From contig QHTX01000083.1 of the NCBI GenBank assembly GCA_003220975.1, positions 15,873-26,262 of the forward strand: a stretch of 10,390 bases of DNA, in the 5' to 3' direction. The position numbers and the translations under genes were made by a program. This DNA is from Gemmatimonadota bacterium. GTDB lineage: Bacteria > Gemmatimonadota > Gemmatimonadetes > Gemmatimonadales > GWC2-71-9. The notes below the pieces were generated by a model that saw only the letters and a program-made list of their open reading frames with translations, ran no database searches and had not been told where the DNA came from. Of this stretch, positions 6,763-10,390 are shown in pieces (within the stretch, counting starts at the first letter, position 1; the number at the start of each line of letters is the position of its first letter).

Positions 6763-7993
6763 GCGCCTAATCTATCTGCTTCTCTTCATGGCGCCGCAGG
6801 CGCTGATCTATCTGTATCTGCGGGACCGCCTGCCCGACCCGACGCGACCGCGGCAGGCGCGCCTGCTGCGCGCCGCGCTCGCGACGGTGTTCGTCGTGTT
6901 CAACTTGCCGTGGCTCGCCGTCGCGCACCGCGTGCTGTTCGACACGGTGTGGGGCGTGACCTGGATCCCGCTCACCGGTCCCTTCCTCGCGTGGCAGATG
7001 CTGGGGTGGGTGTTCTGCGGGCTGGTGGCAGTATACCTCGCGCTCAAGGGCGTCCTCTGGGTGGTGGGAAAGTTGGAACGATGGAAGGTTGGGAGGACCG
7101 ACCCCCTCGTCACCTTCGAACTTTCCAACGTTCCGTCCGTCCAACTCACCCGCCGCCAGTTCTTGGCCCGCGCCACCTATGTGTACGCCGGGGCCGGCGC
7201 CGCGCTCTCCGGGTACGGCATCTGGAGCGCCTACCGGCTCCCCGAGGTCACGCACCGCACGCTGACCTTCCCCGGGCTCCCGCCCGGCCTTGACGGGCTC
7301 CGGGTGCTCCACCTCTCCGACCTGCACGCCGGCCTTCACCTGGGCGAGGACAAGATGCAGGAGATCGTGGCGCGCGCCAACGCGCTCGCGCCCGATGTGA
7401 TCCTGCAGACCGGCGACATGATCGACATCTCGCCGTCCTACATTCCGGCCTACGTCCGCGCGTTTCGCGAGCTGCGCGCGCCGCTCGGCGTCGTCACCGT
7501 GCTTGGCAACCACGACTACTATACCGGCGAGTACGCCGTGATCCGCGGGTGTCGGGATGCAGGCCAGGTGTTCGTGAAGAACGGCTGCCATGTGGTCGAA
7601 CGCAACGGCGCGACCCTCGCGCTGCTCGGCATCGACGACCCGCGCAACTGGAAGGCCGACGACCCCCAGCCTGGGGACCTGGACGCCGCGCTGCGGGCGG
7701 CGCCGCCGGAGGCGTTCCAGGTGCTGCTGGCGCATCGCCCGGGCGCATGGGACAGCGCGGCTCCGCGGGGCATTCCACTCACCCTCGCGGGACACATCCA
7801 CGGCGGTCAGCTCTACCTGCCCGTGCTCGGCTGGTCGGCTGGGCGGTTGATCACGAAATACGTGATGGGACACTTCCAGCGTGGCAACAGCCAGCTGTAC
7901 GTGAGCCGTGGGATCGGCGTGGTGGGCGTGCCCATCCGGGTGTTCGTGCCGCCGGAGATCGAGCTGTTTGAACTGCGACGGATAGTCGGATAG
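6755..7993 (+). CDS. Membrane-anchored metallophosphoesterase (YkuE/YaeI-like)
   Basis: The 412-residue protein joins an N-terminal membrane part to a calcineurin-type phosphoesterase domain. Hydrophobic segments lie at about 4-22, 41-62 and 78-105. A linker (about 104-131) precedes LTRRQFL (131-137), a twin-arginine-like motif, followed by a hydrophobic stretch (about 138-158). The catalytic domain (about 180-405) carries all the metal-binding motifs: LSDLH (D189, H191), QTGD (D221), GNHD (251-254), AHRPG (H327) and GHIHGGQ (346-352). Close relatives hydrolyse phosphate esters such as lipid-linked substrates at the membrane; the substrate here is unknown. The GTG at 6755 is preferred over ATG 6788 because it completes the first hydrophobic segment. 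The linker is encoded by inverted-repeat element 3, and the last four residues (RIVG) and stop by element 2. Confidence 0.88.
   Translation: MSTRLIYLLLFMAPQALIYLYLRDRLPDPTRPRQARLLRAALATVFVVFNLPWLAVAHRVLFDTVWGVTWIPLTGPFLAWQMLGWVFCGLVAVYLALKGVLWVVGKLERWKVGRTDPLVTFELSNVPSVQLTRRQFLARATYVYAGAGAALSGYGIWSAYRLPEVTHRTLTFPGLPPGLDGLRVLHLSDLHAGLHLGEDKMQEIVARANALAPDVILQTGDMIDISPSYIPAYVRAFRELRAPLGVVTVLGNHDYYTGEYAVIRGCRDAGQVFVKNGCHVVERNGATLALLGIDDPRNWKADDPQPGDLDAALRAAPPEAFQVLLAHRPGAWDSAAPRGIPLTLAGHIHGGQLYLPVLGWSAGRLITKYVMGHFQRGNSQLYVSRGIGVVGVPIRVFVPPEIELFELRRIVG
7064..7145 (+). repeat. Inverted-repeat element 3, arms of 8-base GTTGGAAN units, inside a gene
   Basis: The left arm is 7064-7096 and the right arm 7113-7145, 33 bases each, with a 16-base loop; 24 of 33 positions pair. 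Each arm holds four units in exact 8-base register. Left: GTGGGAAA, GTTGGAAC, GATGGAAG, GTTGGGAG. Right, read on the minus strand: GTTGGACG, GACGGAAC, GTTGGAAA, GTTCGAAG. It is fully within the phosphoesterase reading frame and encodes about residues 104-131, the hydrophilic linker before the twin-arginine-like motif. The consensus unit contains no stop codon in any frame on either strand, which would make it tolerable in genes. Pairing is looser than in elements 1 and 2, suggesting an older insertion, or a chance structure. Confidence 0.7.
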
Positions 7994-8061
7994 CCGGATA
8001 GGTGGATAGTCGGGTAGCCACACGACTCTCTATCCGCCTATCCGGCTATCCGACTATCCGT
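7978..8061 (+). repeat. Inverted-repeat element 2, arms of 8-base NCGGATAG units, between convergent genes
   Basis: The left arm is 7978-8009 and the right arm 8030-8061, 32 bases each, pairing at 31 of 32 positions with a 20-base loop. Each arm has four units of NCGGATAG; read from the outside, the variable N bases are A, T, C, G in both arms, so the arms are true mirror copies. A further unit (CGGGTAGC, 8011-8018) extends the left array into the loop. The phosphoesterase stop (7991-7993) and the TetR stop (8038-8040) are both TAGs of repeat units. Read from either side it would form a very stable hairpin, so it could act as a bidirectional terminator, although no T run follows either arm. 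Confidence 0.92.
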
Positions 8062-8625
8062 CTTGATGGCATCCCACGCCGCGTCCAGCGCCAGCGCCAC
8101 CCCCGCGTGCGTCTCCGGCCATTCTTTGGCCGACACCCGATCGACGGCCAGCGTCACGACGGAGAGCCACACGGCGGCCCACACCTCGGCCGCCCCGGGC
8201 TTCACTGAGCCGTCGGCCTTGCCCTGCGCCACGAGGCTCTCGAGGCCGAGCCGGAAGTCGCGCGCGGTCTTACGGCTCTCCTCGTCCAGCAGCTCGCTGT
8301 AGCGCTGGAGCAGGAACAGCCGGGCCACCGCGGACTCGCGCGCCGCACCCGCGACGAGTCCGCGCCCGAGCTCGGCGAGCTTCTCGCGCGGCCCCACCTG
8401 GAGCGTGTCGGCGTCCCGCACGAGCTTACCCGCCCAGCGCGCCGCGCCGCGGTACAGCTCGTTCAGCAGGTGCTGCTTGCTGTGGAAGTGACGATAGATC
8501 GTTCCCTCGGCCACGCCGGCTTTCTTGGAGATCTGCGGCGTGGTCGTATCGTGATAGCCCTGCGCGGTGAACAGCTCCAGCGCGGCGCGCACGAGGCGCT
8601 GCCGAGTGAGATCGGCCTGGGTCAT
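8038..8625 (-). CDS. TetR/AcrR family transcriptional regulator
   Basis: This 195-residue protein has a classic TetR N-terminus: LVRAALELFTAQGYHDTT (11-28), then the helix-turn-helix with ISKKAGVAEGTIYRHF (32-47) and the following HSKQHLLNELY. The rest is a helical ligand-binding domain whose inducer cannot be predicted. The ATG at 8625 gives the standard length and places the first helix correctly; longer forms reaching upstream are not supported. No clear ribosome-binding site precedes it, and a TTAGAT (minus strand, 8640-8635) just before the start could be a -10 element of a nearly leaderless mRNA. The gene is divergent from the oxidoreductase at 8831, with a strong palindrome between them, so it probably controls itself and that gene. 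The last residues, TDSRIAG, and the stop come from inverted-repeat element 2. Confidence 0.93.
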   Translation of the reverse strand: MTQADLTRQRLVRAALELFTAQGYHDTTTPQISKKAGVAEGTIYRHFHSKQHLLNELYRGAARWAGKLVRDADTLQVGPREKLAELGRGLVAGAARESAVARLFLLQRYSELLDEESRKTARDFRLGLESLVAQGKADGSVKPGAAEVWAAVWLSVVTLAVDRVSAKEWPETHAGVALALDAAWDAIKTDSRIAG

Positions 8626-8688
8626 CGGTCGCGAATCTAACCCGGCGGCTGGGCTGGCGCCGTCCTTGCGCGACACGTGGACGAGCCT

Positions 8689-8741
8689 GCTGGGGGCCCG
8701 CGGAGCGACTGCGTATTTTTGTCGCGAAGCGGGGCCCCAGC
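8689..8741. promoter_or_regulatory. Strong nested hairpin/palindrome in the TetR-oxidoreductase intergenic region
   Basis: Within the 205-base gap 8626-8830, GCTGGGGGCCCGC (8689-8701) pairs with GCGGGGCCCCAGC (8729-8741) at 12 of 13 positions. Inside it, GCGAC (8705-8709) pairs with GTCGC (8721-8725). A GGA/GAA internal loop separates the stems and the 11-base apical loop is TGCGTATTTTT. It may be a TetR operator, a structured 5' leader of the oxidoreductase mRNA, or an insulator. It differs from typical TetR operators in being large and interrupted. No convincing -35/-10 pair is visible nearby; TATTTT at 8714-8719 is a weak -10 candidate for the plus strand. Confidence 0.6.
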
Positions 8742-8815
8742 GGGCGAGTCCAGGGTTCCGCGAGTCGACCGGCCCCGCTAGCTTTCCCGCCGCTCGTCTC
8801 CCCGCCGGTTCACTC

Positions 8816-8820
8816 GGAGG
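8816..8820 (+). promoter_or_regulatory. Ribosome-binding site of the oxidoreductase gene
   Basis: GGAGG lies 10 bases before ATG 8831 and 16 before ATG 8837. It favours 8831 as the start and rejects the longer open frame extending back into the TetR gene. Confidence 0.7.
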
Positions 8821-8830
8821 TTTTTGCGCG

Positions 8831-9964
8831 ATGCGCATGCTGGTATTGGGCGCGGGACTGCAAGGGTCCGCCTGCGCCTATGATTTGTTGCAGCAGCCCG
8901 GGGTCGAGCGGGTCACGATCGCCGACCTGAAGCGCGATCGCCTGCCGGCCTTCCTCGAGCCGTACGTTGGGACGCGTCTGACCCTCGCGCAGCTCGACGT
9001 GCAGGACGGCGCGGCGCTGCGCGACGCGATTGCGGGTCACGACGCCGTCCTCAACGCGGCACCGTACTATTTCAACCTTGAGGTGTCCCGGGCGGCGGTC
9101 GCGGCCCGCGCGCACTGCGTCGATCTCGGCGGCAACACCGAGATCGTGTTCCGGCAGCGCGAGCTCGACGCCGCGGCGCAGCGGCAGGGCGTCTCCGTCA
9201 TCCCTGATTGCGGTCTCGCCCCCGGCATGGTGAACATCCTCGCCGCCGAGGGGATCCGGCGGGTGGCGGACGCCGACTCGGTGAAGATCTACGTCGGCGG
9301 CCTGCCCCAACACCCGGAGCCACCGCTCAATTACCAGATCGTCTACTCGCTCGAGGGCGCGCTCGATTACTACACGACCCCGTCCTGGGTGCTGCGCGAT
9401 GGCCGGCCGACCCGCGTGGATGCGCTGTCCGAGCTCGAGCGCGTCACCTTCCCGCCGCCCGTGGGCGAGCTGGAGGCGTTTCACACGGGGGGCGGCATCT
9501 CCACCCTCCCGTGGGCGTACGAGGGCAAGGTCCGCACCATGGAGTACAAGACGTTGCGCTATCCCGGCCACGTCGCGGTCATGCAGCCGATCCGTGAGCT
9601 CGGGCTGCTCGACCTGGCGCCGGTCAAGGTGAAAGGCAGGGAAATCGTCCCGCGCGACGCGTTCATCGCGACCGTGTCGCCCAAGCTCACCAAGCCCGAG
9701 GGGCGCGACCTGGTCGCGCTGCGCGTCGAGGTGCGTGGCCGGAACGGCCAGCGGGCCGCCTGGCAGCTGCTCGACTGCTACGACGAGGCGCACGGCATCA
9801 GCGCGATGATGCGGACGACGGGCTACTCGCTCGCGATCACCGGCCTGATGCAGGTGGACGGGCGGATCACCGCGCCGGGCGTGCAGACGCCCGACGAGGC
9901 GGTGCCGTTTGACGCGTACGTGGCCGAACTGGCGAAGCGCGGGGTCGAGATCCGGGAGATCTAA
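8831..9964 (+). CDS. Saccharopine dehydrogenase family oxidoreductase, lysine 6-dehydrogenase-like
   Basis: The 377-residue cytosolic protein opens with a Rossmann strand and dinucleotide motif, MRMLVLGAGLQGSACAYDL (GAGLQG at 7-12), with an acidic residue after beta-2 (D32), which suggests NAD. The following HDAVLNAAPYYFN (70-82), HCVDLGGNTE (95-104) and DCGLAPGMVN (126-135) are typical of saccharopine dehydrogenase-like enzymes. The C-terminal part (GGLPQHPEPPLNY, YSLEGALDYYT, LEAFHTGGGISTLP, KTLRYPGH) resembles the lysine 6-dehydrogenase branch, which oxidises the epsilon-amino group of L-lysine to the semialdehyde. The substrate is not proven. No lysine biosynthesis or other degradation genes are adjacent. 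It is divergent from the TetR gene, its likely regulator. Confidence 0.85.
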   Translation: MRMLVLGAGLQGSACAYDLLQQPGVERVTIADLKRDRLPAFLEPYVGTRLTLAQLDVQDGAALRDAIAGHDAVLNAAPYYFNLEVSRAAVAARAHCVDLGGNTEIVFRQRELDAAAQRQGVSVIPDCGLAPGMVNILAAEGIRRVADADSVKIYVGGLPQHPEPPLNYQIVYSLEGALDYYTTPSWVLRDGRPTRVDALSELERVTFPPPVGELEAFHTGGGISTLPWAYEGKVRTMEYKTLRYPGHVAVMQPIRELGLLDLAPVKVKGREIVPRDAFIATVSPKLTKPEGRDLVALRVEVRGRNGQRAAWQLLDCYDEAHGISAMMRTTGYSLAITGLMQVDGRITAPGVQTPDEAVPFDAYVAELAKRGVEIREI

Positions 9965-9984
9965 ACACGGAGGACCAACAGGTC

Positions 9985-10007
9985 GAGCGGTTTTCCTCGA
10001 ACCGTTC
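9985..10007 (+). terminator. Small hairpin after the oxidoreductase gene, possible terminator
   Basis: GAGCGGTT (9985-9992) pairs with AACCGTTC (10000-10007), 8 pairs including one G-U, around TTCCTCG. It starts about 20 bases after the oxidoreductase stop, in the 83-base gap between convergent genes. No T run follows, so an intrinsic terminator is only possible. Confidence 0.3.
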
Positions 10008-10047
10008 CGCCAACCGGCCGGGCTCGTTCACGGTCAGCCAGATTCCT

Positions 10048-10390
10048 CTATTGGATCCGTCCCCAGGCCACAAAAGCGGCCAGGAGGCCCAAGACCAACG
10101 TGGCTCCGGTGGGCACATAAGCCCTGTGCCAAAGGTGGTAGACAACAAACACAACCGCCTCGGCCGCCAGGATTGCGCCAGCCCAGCCCGCGACCGCTGC
10201 CCAACCGCGCGCGGCCGCCGGAAGCACCAGGGCGAATCCCGCCAACGCCTCCCCAACACCGATCACGCGAATGAGGGCGAGCGACATGCCCGGCATCATT
10301 TTTTCGAGCATCGGCCCCTGTCCCGTAACCTTGTGCAGGCCCGCCATGACATACAGGGCGGCCAATACTGTCTGCGCTACCCAAAGCGCG
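10048..10390 (-). CDS. DoxX-like small membrane protein (partial, runs off the window end)
   Basis: The frame ends at TAG (10050-10048) and stays open to the last base, giving about 114 residues without a clear start. The TTG at 10365 would give 105 residues but would cut the first hydrophobic segment (ALWVAQTVLAALYVMAGLHK), so the real start lies beyond the window. The sequence shows the DoxX-family pattern: a first helix ending in AGLHKVTG, a cytoplasmic or periplasmic turn with MMPGMS, the helix IRVIGVGEALAGFALVLPAA, then two more hydrophobic helices ending near WGRIQ. It is a four-helix inner-membrane protein of unclear role; relatives are linked to quinone or thiosulfate metabolism. Third codon positions carry visibly more A/T than in the other genes (for example GTT, GGA, TTG, CAA), hinting at a different origin or weaker codon selection. 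Confidence 0.72.
   Translation of the reverse strand, partial: ALWVAQTVLAALYVMAGLHKVTGQGPMLEKMMPGMSLALIRVIGVGEALAGFALVLPAAARGWAAVAGWAGAILAAEAVVFVVYHLWHRAYVPTGATLVLGLLAAFVAWGRIQ

Noticed and set aside
7828..7851. Three 8-base-spaced units (CGGCTGGT, CGGCTGGG, CGGTTGAT) resembling the repeat elements
   Set aside because: There is no inverted partner downstream, and the encoded LGWSAGRLI fits the ordinary phosphoesterase core, so the periodicity is probably chance.
6767..8023. A 418-codon minus-strand open frame opposite the phosphoesterase
   Set aside because: Composition is shadow-like and the plus strand carries every metal-binding motif of the phosphoesterase.
4682..8061. Short tandem repeats as a CRISPR array
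   Set aside because: Units are 8 bases with no spacers and are arranged as hairpin arms; no cas genes are present.
8626..8838. Upstream extension of the TetR and oxidoreductase reading frames through the intergenic region
   Set aside because: The TetR first helix is correctly placed from ATG 8625, and the oxidoreductase has GGAGG before ATG 8831 followed at once by its first Rossmann strand. The extensions only reflect a GC-rich open frame.

Overview
The window is a strongly GC-rich bacterial chromosome segment whose codons mostly end in G or C. Several genes use GTG starts, and genes are packed with gaps of a few bases or overlaps. The gene mix (gyrA-like tail, receiver-GGDEF protein, zinc-ribbon Ser/Thr kinase, E1-alpha dehydrogenase, S41 protease, YkuE-type phosphoesterase) suits a free-living soil or sediment bacterium. 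Gemmatimonadota is my best guess, but this is an inference; no rRNA or other phylogenetic marker is present to settle it.

Layout. Bases 1-5461 form one plus-strand run: the end of a probable gyrA, a PLP-dependent threonine/serine dehydratase, a receiver-GAF-GGDEF diguanylate cyclase, a Ser/Thr kinase overlapping it by 4 bases, an E1-alpha 2-oxoacid dehydrogenase subunit without its beta partner, and a dienelactone hydrolase overlapping E1-alpha by 11 bases. A minus-strand S41-type protease homologue (5458-6762) converges on the hydrolase with a 4-base overlap. Its start region overlaps by 8 bases the start of a divergent plus-strand membrane phosphoesterase (6755-7993). A minus-strand TetR regulator (8038-8625) converges on the phosphoesterase. 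A divergent plus-strand saccharopine/lysine-6-dehydrogenase-like oxidoreductase follows (8831-9964), then a DoxX-like membrane protein on the minus strand that runs off the window end.

Most notable are three long inverted repeats whose arms are built of tandem 8-base units: NCGGTTAG type at 4682-4779, GTTGGAAN type at 7064-7145, NCGGATAG type at 7978-8061. One encodes the signal-peptide region of the hydrolase and departs from its unit consensus at exactly two non-variable bases, both of which would otherwise be in-frame stop codons. One lies inside the phosphoesterase, in the linker before a twin-arginine motif. One sits between convergent genes and supplies the stop codons and last residues of both. 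Together they look like an uncharacterised family of palindromic insertion elements that tolerate, and sometimes become, coding sequence.

Other oddities: the diguanylate cyclase has no in-frame canonical start upstream of its acidic receiver residues and probably carries a one-base G-run indel; the S41 homologue has Gly in place of the nucleophilic Ser; and a strong nested hairpin lies between the TetR gene and its divergent neighbour. Pathway-level connections between the genes are not obvious. The c-di-GMP and kinase pair is the only clear functional pairing.
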